A stretch of 64,000 nt of DNA from JARBAU01 sp040414675. Lineage in GTDB: Archaea; Thermoproteota; Nitrososphaeria; Nitrososphaerales; Nitrososphaeraceae. The DNA lies in NCBI GenBank assembly GCA_040414675.1, contig JBEDUN010000061.1, forward strand, positions 1 to 64,000. The letters are read 5' to 3'. Positions within the stretch are counted from its first letter, which is position 1; each line of letters opens with the position of its first letter. Positions 26,865 through 37,164 of the stretch are shown here, in pieces. Below the pieces are notes generated by a model, which was given only the letters and a program-made list of their open reading frames with translations, ran no database searches and had not been told where the DNA came from. A program made the translations under genes and the position numbers.

Positions 26865-27980
26865 TTGGTGGTCAATTTAAATTACGGAAAACATGAAGAT
26901 CATCAAATAGGTATTATTCGTGGAAGAGAGTTTCCATCTAGCGCAATTAAAGTCAATGATTTAAGAAAAAAGTATGGTCGACTCAATTCATTGGATGGTA
27001 TTTCATTTGAAGTATTTCCTAACGAAATATTTGGATTCCTCGGCCCAAATGGCGCTGGCAAAACAACTACTATAAAGTGTATCACAACACTTACAAAACC
27101 AACCGAGGGAAATATCCAAGTATTCGGAATAGACGCAATTTCGGATCCAGACAGAGTTCGACAAAATATTGGTTACGTTCCTCAGAGCTTGTCACTTGTC
27201 GGTGAGCTGAGTGGTTATGAAAACCTACTCATGTATTCGAAGTTATATGATGTCCCAAATGAACAGCGAAATGAGAATATTTACCGTATACTCGAACTTC
27301 TCGACATTAGCGAAAAAGCAGACTATCAGGTTCGAAATTATTCTGGAGGAATGATGCGACGACTTGAGATTGGTACTGCCCTAGTCCATAATCCCCCTTT
27401 AATTATTTTAGACGAGCCAACTATAGGACTTGATCCTCAGGGCAGGCGTATGGTTTGGGAAATCCTACGAAGATTGGTACGTAAATTAGGTACAACAATT
27501 TTTATGACGACGCATGATATGCTAGAAGCAGATCGACTTTGCGATAGACTAGCAATAATAAATAATGGTAAGATAGCTGCGATAGACACACCAACCAATT
27601 TAAAACGTAATGTAGTAGTAGGAGCATCTAGCAAAGGACGAGGAACTGTAGGAGGTGATATTATTACACTACGGATTCCGTCAGACTCGCGTTCTTATGT
27701 CATATCAATAATTGACAGAGAAATGGGGATTAAGGCTGAAATTGTTGATGATTTGTCGCTACGTATTATACTACAAGATGCTGACAGTTTATTTTCAAAG
27801 TTGTTAAACACATTGGTAAATGCCGGAATTAGACTGGATTCAATTGATGTGCAAACACCTACATTAGATGATGTTTTTCTACAGTATGCCGGTACAAGGA
27901 TCCAAGAAGATGAATCACAAACAATAGAGAGCTGGAAGAGTATAAGAAATGTCAGAAGAACGTTTAGACAAATGGGATAG
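26865..27980 (+). CDS. ABC transporter ATP-binding protein (drug-exporter type)
   Basis: A GTG-started 371-residue ATPase. Walker A is GPNGAGKT at 60-67, the Q-loop is near YVPQSL, the signature is YSGGMMRR at 159-166, Walker B is ILDEP at 181-185 and the switch His is H217 in TTHD. The C-terminal third is the DUF4162-like extension found in DrrA-type exporters. The stop overlaps the start of the permease gene by 32 bp, so the two are translated as one unit. They should form a dimeric exporter; substrate unknown. Confidence 0.9.
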   Translation: MVVNLNYGKHEDHQIGIIRGREFPSSAIKVNDLRKKYGRLNSLDGISFEVFPNEIFGFLGPNGAGKTTTIKCITTLTKPTEGNIQVFGIDAISDPDRVRQNIGYVPQSLSLVGELSGYENLLMYSKLYDVPNEQRNENIYRILELLDISEKADYQVRNYSGGMMRRLEIGTALVHNPPLIILDEPTIGLDPQGRRMVWEILRRLVRKLGTTIFMTTHDMLEADRLCDRLAIINNGKIAAIDTPTNLKRNVVVGASSKGRGTVGGDIITLRIPSDSRSYVISIIDREMGIKAEIVDDLSLRIILQDADSLFSKLLNTLVNAGIRLDSIDVQTPTLDDVFLQYAGTRIQEDESQTIESWKSIRNVRRTFRQMG

Positions 27981-28836
27981 AGAACTAAATAGGAGTAGCA
28001 ATATCAGTACCACTCGTAATAATACTCCTATCTCAGCTCTGATTAGGACTTTAGGCAAGACGGTCAATGTCTGTGAACTAGAACTTCGAAAGATAAGACG
28101 TGATTATACTGATCTGTTAATTCGGGCTATACAACCCATATTATGGTTAACAATCTTTGGGACTGCCTTTAGTCATATTTCACAGAACTCCATACCATCG
28201 CTCGCTATTGCAATAAACGGCAGCCTAAATGGTATATCGTATCTCGAGTACATTGCCCCGGGTATTCTAGCTCAATCTGTTTTATTCATATCTATTTTTA
28301 CTGGGATCTCTATGATATGGGAAAGAGATTTAGGTCAACTTGACCGTTTGCTCTGTTCTCCAGTTCCAAGATCTGCAATAGTGTTAGGCAAATCATTCAC
28401 GGGAGGTTTAAGAGGATTAATTCAGGCAGCTATCATTTTTATTGTTGCTGTTGTGATGCAGATAAGCATTAATTTCAATCCATTATATCTGATTGGAGTA
28501 GCAGCAGTTGTCTTTACTTTTGGAATTGGCTTTTCTAGTCTTTCAATTGCAATATCCACAATGATAAAAAGTAGAGAAAGAATATTCGGATTGGTACAGT
28601 TACTAACTATGCCATTATTCTTTGCAAGCAACGCATTATATCCAACACAGCTAATGCCAGAATGGCTACAGATCATTTCCTTCATAAATCCAATGAGTTA
28701 TGCGGTAGATGCTCTAAGAATACTAATGATTACTGGAAATTTTGGACGGTTATTAACTGATGTAGTTGCGTTAGCAATTTCAACAACAGTATTCATATTT
28801 TTTGCCACTATGGCTTTCAGGAGGATTGAAAGATGA
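27949..28836 (+). CDS. ABC-2 type transporter permease
   Basis: A 295-residue membrane protein with six hydrophobic segments and the ABC-2 permease signatures EYIAPGILAQS, IWERDLGQLDRLLCSPVPRS and PLFFASNALYPTQLMPEWLQ. It overlaps the ATPase gene by 32 bp and forms the membrane half of the exporter. DrrB/NodJ-type permeases have the same layout. Specificity (lipid, antibiotic or polysaccharide precursor) is not visible. Confidence 0.9.
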   Translation: MSEERLDKWDRELNRSSNISTTRNNTPISALIRTLGKTVNVCELELRKIRRDYTDLLIRAIQPILWLTIFGTAFSHISQNSIPSLAIAINGSLNGISYLEYIAPGILAQSVLFISIFTGISMIWERDLGQLDRLLCSPVPRSAIVLGKSFTGGLRGLIQAAIIFIVAVVMQISINFNPLYLIGVAAVVFTFGIGFSSLSIAISTMIKSRERIFGLVQLLTMPLFFASNALYPTQLMPEWLQIISFINPMSYAVDALRILMITGNFGRLLTDVVALAISTTVFIFFATMAFRRIER

Positions 28837-28939
28837 ACTAGTCTGGAACAAGAAATGACATAATAATCTGCTGCATACAAGATACGCACGGTGAGTCGAC
28901 TAAAAATGTGAAAACCAAGCAGGGCAATTTCTTGACATA

Positions 28940-28950
28940 GATATATAAAA
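28940..28950 (+). promoter_or_regulatory. TATA-box-like element
   Basis: ATATATAAAAG lies 22 to 32 bases before an ATG at 28972, the distance expected for a leaderless archaeal transcript. Confidence 0.4.
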
Positions 28951-28971
28951 GTTTTACAAATTACGAGACAT

Positions 28972-29073
28972 ATGGGAAAGGATATTCTAGAGTGGTTATC
29001 TTATATGAAGATGGGACGTCTAAGGCTATGCTATATACAAATTATTAAAGTCTTAGACGCTAGCCTAAAGTGA
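28972..29073 (+). CDS. Possible leaderless micro-ORF, 33 aa
   Basis: ATG at 28972 to TGA at 29071-29073, starting MGKDILEWLSYMKMGRLRL. A TATA-like element sits at the correct distance upstream. A second frame over the same bases (GKGYSRVVILYEDGTSKAML) reads at least as well but has no start codon, so the true frame is uncertain and this may be a remnant. The rest of 28837-29250 shows nothing else. Confidence 0.25.
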   Translation: MGKDILEWLSYMKMGRLRLCYIQIIKVLDASLK

Positions 29074-29250
29074 TCAAGCCCACATAGTTTTACTCCTTTC
29101 TATATTTAATATTCAATTTCTGATATTCACCTACCCGGACAGCCACAGTCGATCTATTTTGGCTCGACGCCACACTAACGCATATCTCTAGATGATCTTT
29201 GAAGGTTAATTCGCTAAACCAGAATGGTTTTAGGGTCTCTATGATCGCTA

Positions 29251-30549
29251 CTAGTGATCAATATCCTTAGCAGATTTGTCATTTATTATTGTATTAGAAT
29301 ATATTTTGTTAATCTTCTCAGCTCCCTTTTCAACAGCTATAGCATCAGACGAGTCTTGCGCTTCTGAGTGAATCGAATCTGCTACTATGATAGTATTATT
29401 ATATATTGCATTATTAGCTGACTCTTTATCAATATCTATTCCGCCTTCGCTATTTGAAATTCTGTTATTATAAATCCTGTTGTTATGTGATTCTGAAATG
29501 GTAATTGCATGTTGCTCCTTATCAATGAAATTGTTCTTTGCTATCGAATCAGACATATTTCTGCTAAACATTATGCCTCTTTTGGCGTTATCATAGATCT
29601 TGTTCTTTTCTATAACTATATGATGGCAATCCAGTGAACAAATAAAGCCTATTCCACCGTTATCGTGAACTGTATTATTGCGAAAGATCATGTCGTGAGT
29701 TCCAGTATGAGGGTCAAAACCATAGTGACTATTATGATGTATTTGATTGTTTTCGATTACCATTCCACCTACACCATTCGAATAGAATCCAAAGTAGAGA
29801 TTGTGTATATTATTGCCTCTTAAAATACTGCCACTCCCCCCGTCATATCTCAGGCCAGTTTTTCCTCCCCCTACTCCTGACTCGTACCCTAAATAAGATA
29901 TTTCGGAATTTGTAATATTGGTTGTGCCTGTTGCTTCATCCTCTACTCTTATATATGGTCTAGGGTCGCCACTTTCTATCTTATTATCGTGAAGATCTCG
30001 TGTTCCATTACTTGATGCATAATCGTTTTTATTGAGATTCCAAGAAGTTAGTTTTACAGAATCAATTCTTAAACCGCCCAACACATCAATAGCATAGCCT
30101 GTTTTACCATCGGCAGAAATTCTTAACCATTTTACATCTTTTGAATCAATATTAAGCACTGCTCCCTTATCAACTAAAATACCCGCATTTAGTAGCCAGG
30201 TACCATTACCATTTTGCTTGGTTAGAATGCTATCATCATTGATTTGATTATCTATATCAGTCATACTTGCGGATTTGCATCTTATAGTAATCATCCTAGC
30301 AGAAGAATCATAGTCGATGCAGTTCTCATTAGAGGTTGGAGGAAGTACAGCAGAAGGAGAAATAGCATAAGCACTATCTGGTGTTGAGGCTGCTGAGTTA
30401 GTAGGCATGTTGTTTATCTCTGGAACTATGGCATCTGAAGGTAATAGTAACAATATCAAGAATAACGATGAAGTAGTAACTGTAACTACTAATAATCTTG
30501 AGAAATATCTCTTTTCTTTATTGTTATGATAATCATCATTATCTAGCAT
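29251..30549 (-). CDS. Secreted right-handed parallel beta-helix protein
   Basis: A 432-residue protein with a membrane or signal segment near 18-38 (LLVVTVTTSSLFLILLLLPS). The second half carries PbH1-type coils with repeated N-x-[IV]-x-x-N and short N-x-I-Y-x-N units (NNQIHHNSHYGFDPHTG, NNTVHDNGGIGF, KNKIYDNAKRGIMF, NRISNSEGGI). NosD/carbohydrate-binding and epimerase folds look like this. It is probably anchored or secreted, acting at the cell surface. No catalytic set was identified. An acidic region (IDIDKESAN) suggests Ca2+ binding is possible. Confidence 0.75.
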   Translation of the reverse strand: MLDNDDYHNNKEKRYFSRLLVVTVTTSSLFLILLLLPSDAIVPEINNMPTNSAASTPDSAYAISPSAVLPPTSNENCIDYDSSARMITIRCKSASMTDIDNQINDDSILTKQNGNGTWLLNAGILVDKGAVLNIDSKDVKWLRISADGKTGYAIDVLGGLRIDSVKLTSWNLNKNDYASSNGTRDLHDNKIESGDPRPYIRVEDEATGTTNITNSEISYLGYESGVGGGKTGLRYDGGSGSILRGNNIHNLYFGFYSNGVGGMVIENNQIHHNSHYGFDPHTGTHDMIFRNNTVHDNGGIGFICSLDCHHIVIEKNKIYDNAKRGIMFSRNMSDSIAKNNFIDKEQHAITISESHNNRIYNNRISNSEGGIDIDKESANNAIYNNTIIVADSIHSEAQDSSDAIAVEKGAEKINKIYSNTIINDKSAKDIDH

Positions 30550-31003
30550 TTCAGCAAGATAATGTAATTTAGTAAATAATTTAATATTTATTATTATTTA
30601 TTATATGATATTATTTCTAAAAAATTTGCATGAATCAAATCGATGGAATCAAGAAGTAGCGTATAAAAATCATGTTATAAAATGCCAAAGTCTTCAAGTA
30701 TTTTTAGACTCCAAATTATTATAATACAGTCTAATTATAACAACTCGAGTTTTCGAGAGAATTTGAATTCACAGGCAAGTCATTGCCATATTTACTGTGC
30801 AACCACACATGATCTGAAAGATATTTAACTTTCTTGTGATAATGGGATCTCTTATCATTACTAGTGCTATAGTTGTGGATATTGATGAATGATGAATGTT
30901 AAGAGAATTCTCATAGATGGACGGGAATCTTTAGCCTCGCAACTCATGCACAACATGATATATTTCCGGGTGTTGATGGTATTTATTACCATTTAATACC
31001 AAT

Positions 31004-31013
31004 GTTTATATAT
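31004..31013 (+). promoter_or_regulatory. TATA-box-like element deciding the next start codon
   Basis: GTTTATATAT lies about 25 bases before ATG 31035. An alternative upstream ATG at 31002 would overlap this element, so 31035 is the better start. Confidence 0.4.
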
Positions 31014-31034
31014 GGATTTGCACTAGATTTAATC

Positions 31035-31544
31035 ATGTCATCATCTGAAGGTAAAACATCAAAAGATAGAGTAACAAAAGATACAACAGCAGCTGCAGTT
31101 AGTACAACTCTTTTCGACGTGGCTAACGAAAACTTCACAAAATTGATTAACGAATCTGCAAAGGTTCAGCCAGAGTATGCGCAAGCGATTTCCAATTTGC
31201 AACAAGAATATATTGAAGCATCTCGGAACGCAATTCAGACAACAACCTCAGTTCAAAAACAGTTTGCGAACAACCACGGCAATTTCAATAACCTGATCGT
31301 CTCTGACACAGCAACTCCTTACATTCAAGGATTAATAAAGCAATCAAATGATTCAACAAACAACATCATAAGGATGGCCGATATTAATCATCAGCTAACA
31401 CTAAACGTCCTAAATGCATTGAGAGAGAACGTGAAGAACTATAGTAGAACAATAGAAGCTAGTGCTGAATTTAACTCAAATCTAGCCAAAGCTTGGGCAT
31501 CATCCTATTCATCAATCCAGCACCAATTCACGAAAGGACAATAG
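31035..31544 (+). CDS. Phasin-like helical protein
   Basis: From ATG 31035 (MSSSEGKTSKDR) the protein is about 169 residues, mostly long amphipathic helices (FDVANENFTKLINESAKVQP, SNLQQEYIEASRNAIQTTTS) with many Gln, Asn, Ser and Ala and no Cys. It resembles phasins, which coat polyhydroxyalkanoate granules and are known in Nitrososphaera-type archaea. The upstream ATG at 31002 would add 11 residues (MFIYGFALDLI), which overlap the TATA-like element. No polymer synthase gene is nearby. The phasin call is a resemblance only. Confidence 0.5.
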   Translation: MSSSEGKTSKDRVTKDTTAAAVSTTLFDVANENFTKLINESAKVQPEYAQAISNLQQEYIEASRNAIQTTTSVQKQFANNHGNFNNLIVSDTATPYIQGLIKQSNDSTNNIIRMADINHQLTLNVLNALRENVKNYSRTIEASAEFNSNLAKAWASSYSSIQHQFTKGQ

Positions 31545-32017
31545 TCAGTAGCCGTATGTAAATTAGGGTCATAGACTAGTCTGATATATTTGCAATTATC
31601 AGTGCTTAAGACGTCTTAGACCAATACCTTCTTCTCTTTTTTTACCACAGTTACCAAAGATTATTACGAAGAGTTAAAAGACTTTACGGTAAGAGTATAT
31701 AGTTAAAAAATTAAATGTAGTTATCTGTATCTAGTAACAAGTTATTATAGCTAACCGGTAAAAATGACTAATACTAATCGATGCAGACATAATTGCTAGT
31801 CTGCTACTAATCAGCTCTTGATTCTTTGAATTAAAAATATAATTATCATTTTCAGCGTCACAAAAATTATAGAACGCCTCGAAATACGATTTGAGGCAAC
31901 GAGTTCCATCCCATCATACATCTAATCATTACAATCATAACGTTTTGTCATTATAATAGCTGTTTAAATTCACAAGTCGCTCATTAAGGAATATATCATG
32001 GTATTGACTAATTGTGA
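31545..32017. other. Intergenic region, no gene seen
   Basis: A+T-rich sequence upstream of the large helicase. It should contain the helicase promoter. No credible frame or stem-loop was recognised. Confidence 0.35.
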
Positions 32018-34645
32018 TTGTTGTCTACGTACAGATGTCCGAATTGCAATTCTTCGAATTCTCTTGATAGTAGCAAGATTTACAACGGCGGATTAATTTT
32101 TATCTGTAGTAAATGCACTATCTGTGGTGTTGTTAAATCAATTGAGGACTACGATGAAGCATACTTAGAATTCCTGGATATGTATGACAACGGACAAATC
32201 TCTAACTTACGTGACCTAGAATCTTTACCAAGTATAGAAAAGTTCTTACGCCCTGCATCTGAAATCGACTCTTTATTGTCAGATAATAACTTGAATGAAA
32301 ATGACTTGCTCAAGACAATACTCCATTCTAAAAAAGATTATGTTGTTGATTTCAGAGTTTTTAAAGAGTCTGCACCGGAAGAAGGAGACTATATCGAACA
32401 GCTCCCGTTGGACGAAGGAATTATAGACTCATTGAAGGTAAAAAACATCAATAGACTTTACAAATTTCAAGAAGAGTCAATTAAACAAATTTTGAATGGA
32501 AAAGATGTTGTAATTGTCGCGCCCACTGCTTCTGGTAAGACTGAAGCATTTTGTATTCCGATAATACAAAAAATAACTGAGGAGAACATCACCTTTTCTG
32601 CTTTGAATTCCAAAATCTTTAAACAGAACCGAAACGTGTTAGCTATCTTTGTATATCCGACTAAAGCGTTAGCGCGAGATCAACTCTCTAAGATAACACA
32701 AATAGCAGCAAGGATGGGAATTAGAGTCGATATATTTGATGGCGACACTTCGGTTGTCGACAGAGAGTTAATAGTTAAGACGTCAATTCCAGAAATCATA
32801 ATCACGAATTTTGATGTAATTCACTATCATCTACTAAATAGAACAAAATTTGCACAGATGATCAAAACTGCAAAATTCTTGGTGGTCGACGAAGTTCATG
32901 TTTATACTGGGGTATTTGGAGCAAATATTCATCATGTAATAAAAAGACTTCACCGACTGACGAAATCAACAAAAAACACGGAGAAATTGCAGATTATTGC
33001 TGCTTCGGCTACTCTATCAAATGCCAACGAATTCTGTAAACAGTTGTTTGACAGACAAATGGAAATAGTACATGGAATAGGTAGAAAAGGTAGGATAAAC
33101 TTCTCAATTATGTTCCCATCATTGCACTCACAAAGATCACTAATAATCGAAATACTCAAGCAGACCACCAAGAGGAAGCGTAAAACTATTGCATTTAGTA
33201 AATCACATTTATCTTCAGAACTCTTGGCATTCTATTCATCAAAGCAAGGTATACCAATAAAAGTACATAGAGCTGGGTTGCTTTCGTCTGTGAGAAAATC
33301 AATAGAGGCCTCCTTTAGAAGTGGTAAACTAAATGCCATCTCTGCAACCCCAACATTGGAACTAGGTATAGATATAGGAGATATAGACGTCGTTATCTCA
33401 GATATTGTCCCTGTTAATAGGTTGATTCAAAGACTGGGAAGAGCAGCAAGGAGTGGTCAAGATGGGTATGCATTTCTTGCCTTAGGTAACGATCCAATAA
33501 GTCAATATTACAAACTACATCCAAACGATTATTTACAGGATCAAGAGTCTGCATATACTGATCCCAGTAACCCATTTGTAGTAGAATTTCAAGTTTTAGC
33601 AATGGCTTGCGATAGGCCGATATCTATATCGGAATCACCTTCAATAATTTCTGTAATTCATCATCTTATTTCAAAGGATCTCATCAAGTTGTCAAACGGC
33701 AAGTTCGTGCCCAATTATAAAAAAGCTATGGAGTTTCTTAAGGAATACAGTATTAGGGGCATTGGATCCAAGGTAGGGATAACCTACAGCGGAAAATTAA
33801 TCGGTGAACGGCAGATGCCGCAAGCAATTGAAGAATTGCATGATAATGCCATATATTTCTTGAGTGGGAGAAGATATCTAGTTCAAAAGTTACATTTTAG
33901 CAATAGTAAACAAGACAGTAATATTCGGGTTATGGAAAGGCTACCTGTGCCTTTCGCAGAGCTGAAATCTATTCCTCATGACTATCCCTACTATACTAGA
34001 GCAATTGTTAATGAGTTTCCCACTATTCTAGAAATTCATGATCAAAAAAAGATCTTTGGTCTTCAAGTCTTATATTGTACACTAAAAATCCTAAAGAAAG
34101 TGGCAGGTTATTCGAACATAGAAGTTGGTAGAGAAGCATTTCAAGGCACAAAAATTATGCTTGAAGATCCTGTAGAACTTGAATTTATTACAAAAGGCCT
34201 TGTTTTCAGGGCCCCTTTGCCAGAGACTATTGTAAAATCTGCAGAGGATGAACAATATGTAGAGATGAGTGGATACCATGCATCAGAACATGTCATAATA
34301 GAAGGAAGCTCAATGATAACGGGAGGTGCATCTCAAGATTTAGGTGGAATATCTCTTGGCTCAACAGGTCTAATATTCATATACGATGGTAGTGTGGGCG
34401 GTAACGGGGCCAGTAAATCCTTATATGACAAGTTTGATAAGGCGATTGTACGGGCCTCAAGTATTTTGTCAGGATGCCCATGTATAAATGAAAGTGGTTG
34501 TCCCAGATGCACTTTCTCTTATAGATGTGGAAACAATAACGAATATTTGCAGAAAGCGTCAGCTCAAGAAATATTAAATAGAATAGTCTGTGGACAAGAA
34601 ATGCAAATAGGAGATACAGCAATAATAGACAAGCCCCTTGTATAA
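32018..34645 (+). CDS. DEAD/DEAH-box helicase with C-terminal DUF1998 (MrfA/YprA-like)
   Basis: A TTG-started 875-residue SF2 helicase. An N-terminal zinc ribbon (CPNC at 7-10, CSKC near 30-33) precedes motif I APTASGKTE at 168-176 and motif II DEVH at 291-294. The C-terminal RecA domain has HRAGLLSSVRKSIEASFRSG, TLELGIDIG and QRLGRAARSG. The end contains the four-Cys DUF1998-type signature SGCPCINESGCPRCTFSYRC. MrfA of Bacillus unwinds DNA for mitomycin-adduct repair. No neighbouring MrfB-like nuclease gene is visible. Confidence 0.85.
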   Translation: MLSTYRCPNCNSSNSLDSSKIYNGGLIFICSKCTICGVVKSIEDYDEAYLEFLDMYDNGQISNLRDLESLPSIEKFLRPASEIDSLLSDNNLNENDLLKTILHSKKDYVVDFRVFKESAPEEGDYIEQLPLDEGIIDSLKVKNINRLYKFQEESIKQILNGKDVVIVAPTASGKTEAFCIPIIQKITEENITFSALNSKIFKQNRNVLAIFVYPTKALARDQLSKITQIAARMGIRVDIFDGDTSVVDRELIVKTSIPEIIITNFDVIHYHLLNRTKFAQMIKTAKFLVVDEVHVYTGVFGANIHHVIKRLHRLTKSTKNTEKLQIIAASATLSNANEFCKQLFDRQMEIVHGIGRKGRINFSIMFPSLHSQRSLIIEILKQTTKRKRKTIAFSKSHLSSELLAFYSSKQGIPIKVHRAGLLSSVRKSIEASFRSGKLNAISATPTLELGIDIGDIDVVISDIVPVNRLIQRLGRAARSGQDGYAFLALGNDPISQYYKLHPNDYLQDQESAYTDPSNPFVVEFQVLAMACDRPISISESPSIISVIHHLISKDLIKLSNGKFVPNYKKAMEFLKEYSIRGIGSKVGITYSGKLIGERQMPQAIEELHDNAIYFLSGRRYLVQKLHFSNSKQDSNIRVMERLPVPFAELKSIPHDYPYYTRAIVNEFPTILEIHDQKKIFGLQVLYCTLKILKKVAGYSNIEVGREAFQGTKIMLEDPVELEFITKGLVFRAPLPETIVKSAEDEQYVEMSGYHASEHVIIEGSSMITGGASQDLGGISLGSTGLIFIYDGSVGGNGASKSLYDKFDKAIVRASSILSGCPCINESGCPRCTFSYRCGNNNEYLQKASAQEILNRIVCGQEMQIGDTAIIDKPLV

Positions 34646-34996
34646 CTGATTCCAACTTCAAATATCAATTACTAGAAGTGCATTGCGAAATCAATAATAT
34701 GTCTAAATATTTTCGAAACTCAAATCTGAGTTTTGGTAATACATAAAATCCCAGAGAATATGAACAATGAAAACTAATTAGACACAATTGAGAGAATTAT
34801 AGATGCACAAGGACCATTAAAATCAACCAATTGTTGGAGTCCTTACTTTAGTAAAATAAGGCTATTGTTAAAAATATCTATATTAGTGCTATATATACAT
34901 AGTCACTAAGATCAGATATTTACTAATATTTCTATAGATAGCCATTAGTTAATTATCCACAGTTAAAGTGAGTAGTCAAAAATGTTGGCTTTATAC
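34646..34996. other. Intergenic region between convergent genes
   Basis: No gene is evident. It separates the convergent stops of the helicase and the methyltransferase genes and should hold both 3' ends. No clear terminator stem with T-run was found. Confidence 0.3.
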
Positions 34997-35947
34997 TCAG
35001 AATTTTGTACCGACAATACAAATACATTCATTGTCCATTCTTATAGTTCCATTGGTATTTGTGTATTTTAATGTCGCACAATCTGCCACGTTCTTCCAGA
35101 TCAACTTTCTTGTTTCATCAGATTCATTAGATAGCACCACACGTGCGCTAGCACTAATTGCTTGACAGTATTGACTATAATCGTGACCAGATGAAAATTC
35201 GAAGGTTATTGTTACTCTCTCGGTTCTAACGTCTTCAAATCCTGCTTTAATGAAATGATTTGCTAGTATATTTTCATCTGATAAGATATATGGATTTGGT
35301 AAACAAGGAAAACTCTCACTGGTAGTTCGTACTGACTCTGTTATAATCTGCATTGCAAGGCTAATAACTGGGACTTTTTGTGCATCAGCCCAAACTGCTG
35401 CCACAAACTTTCCACCTGGCAGCAATGTTCTATGAATTGCAACAAGTATTGAATACAGATTAGGCAAAAACATTAATCCCCATCGACATAGTACAGAATT
35501 AAAGGATAAATCTGGCGACATCAAGTTTTGCATTGAGGTTTCCTTGTATTCGATAGTGCCTTGCAGCCCATAATACATTGATCTTTGTTTTGCAATTGCC
35601 AACATCTCTGTTGAAATATCAATAGCAAGTACATGACCAGTACTGCCAACAATTCTTGCCGCTGTTAATGCGGGTTCTCCTATCCCAGTTGCTATATCTA
35701 GTATTCTTTGTCCTGCCCTAATTTCTGCAAGTTCAACGAGTCTATTACTAAGGCTTTGAGCTGCTTTCTCAATATGTGGCCACCAATTTCGATAGCCTTG
35801 GGCGCTGCCATTCCAGATCGAGTTTTGACCAACATCATACCTATTACCATTAGAAGATGTGGAATCCATGTTATTATTTATTTTCCAAGTTAAGATGTTA
35901 ACTTGGGATATTATAATATGTTCATGAAATCGTTGACTATCAGTCAT
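34997..35947 (-). CDS. Class I SAM-dependent methyltransferase (UbiE-like)
   Basis: A 316-residue protein with motif I RILDIATGIGEPAL, acidic post-I VLAIDIS and motif IV NSVLCRWGLMFLPN. A later segment, LPGGKFVAAVWADAQKVPVI, is typical of small-molecule methyltransferases. The N-terminal 45 residues are hydrophilic and include an internal Met (MDSTSSNG), which could be the real start. It is stand-alone. The substrate is unknown. Confidence 0.85.
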   Translation of the reverse strand: MTDSQRFHEHIIISQVNILTWKINNNMDSTSSNGNRYDVGQNSIWNGSAQGYRNWWPHIEKAAQSLSNRLVELAEIRAGQRILDIATGIGEPALTAARIVGSTGHVLAIDISTEMLAIAKQRSMYYGLQGTIEYKETSMQNLMSPDLSFNSVLCRWGLMFLPNLYSILVAIHRTLLPGGKFVAAVWADAQKVPVISLAMQIITESVRTTSESFPCLPNPYILSDENILANHFIKAGFEDVRTERVTITFEFSSGHDYSQYCQAISASARVVLSNESDETRKLIWKNVADCATLKYTNTNGTIRMDNECICIVGTKF

Positions 35948-36439
35948 TTCTAATATTTATTGGGCGGGATTCTATTGCTATGCTTGTTTTGATCTTCAGG
36001 CTGTACAGTTTGATACTTCAAAAATTACCTGCATGATTATCGTTAAGGAGTACTCCTTGTATTGTGCTCATCATTATGGATGCTTGAAACGCATTGATAC
36101 TGGTATATTTGCCAGTCATAGACGCATTAAATGAAATTAATTTGAACTATCAAAATCTATATCATCACTTTGATGATAATACAAACTTGATATATTGTGG
36201 CAATCTCCTCAAGTGATAGAGTCAAAATGACAAATAAGTTAATGCAGATCACAGATCATCATTAAGGCAGTGCCTTCCTCATATAACAAGATCATAACAT
36301 ATACACTCTTGACAACCTATCTCTACCTATGACAACAAGCCAGCACTTCTAAGCAGATTTTACCTATAAAGGAAAATTGCATTATCTATTGGACTAGCTA
36401 AATTCAAACATTATATTTCAGGTGTATGGTTGTTAAATA
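35948..36439. other. Intergenic region between divergent genes
   Basis: No gene is supported. It separates divergent starts and should contain two promoters. The + strand end (36400-36439) leads into a TTG-started gene. Confidence 0.3.
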
Positions 36440-36991
36440 TTGGCTGTAGAAGGGAAGGGCAGGAAAAAGACCATACTAAGAACTATTCGCCTGGACAAGG
36501 ATTTAGATGAGGCCCTAGATAAGGATGCTGAAGAACACGGTGTTAGTGAAAATGCACTTATATCATCTATTCTTGCAAAGTATATTGATTGGGATAGATA
36601 TTCTGAAAAGTTTGGTCGCGTTTCTTTGCCAAGTGAGGCGTTAAAGGCAATTATCGAAGCTACTGAACAGGAGAAGTTGAGTGCAGCAGCTGAAGATTTT
36701 GCGGCATCAGTGCCTAAGGATTACATCATGTTTCATTATAGGAAATTAGATGTTGAAGCTTGTCTTTTACATTTATCTTTTCTGTCTAGATATGCTGGGA
36801 TGTTTAAATACGACGTTCAGATAGAGCAAGAGCGGAATTACACGGTCACGATTCATCATAAATTTGGCGAAAAGTGGTCCTACTGGTTACGAGAGTCCAT
36901 ATCCATTGGCTTATTTAAGAATGTGTTGGGAATTCTACCAAAAACACATCTGAGTAAGAATTCAGTAATATTTACATTTTTTCTTCCATAG
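36440..36991 (+). CDS. Ribbon-helix-helix regulator-like protein
   Basis: A TTG-started 183-residue protein. Residues 9-50 match a ribbon-helix-helix DNA-binding fold (KTILRTIRLDKDLDEALDKD, then NALISSILAKYI). The C-terminal part is a separate domain (KDYIMFHYRKLDVEACLLHL, FGEKWSYWLRESI) with no name I can give. Such proteins usually act as dimers or tetramers on DNA. Its partner, if a toxin-antitoxin pair, is not visible next to it. Confidence 0.65.
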   Translation: MAVEGKGRKKTILRTIRLDKDLDEALDKDAEEHGVSENALISSILAKYIDWDRYSEKFGRVSLPSEALKAIIEATEQEKLSAAAEDFAASVPKDYIMFHYRKLDVEACLLHLSFLSRYAGMFKYDVQIEQERNYTVTIHHKFGEKWSYWLRESISIGLFKNVLGILPKTHLSKNSVIFTFFLP

Positions 36992-37164
36992 ATTTACATT
37001 TTATAGAATGTCGAATGTATATGTACCAAAGTGTTTTTAGAGCTTGTTAAAGTTAATGACTTGAAAAATTTAGTATCTTGTATAATAATTATCTCATCAT
37101 GAAGATCATCTCTGTAGATTTAAAAGCAGGGTTTTTATATATTTTTCAGAGAATTAGTTGGCGG

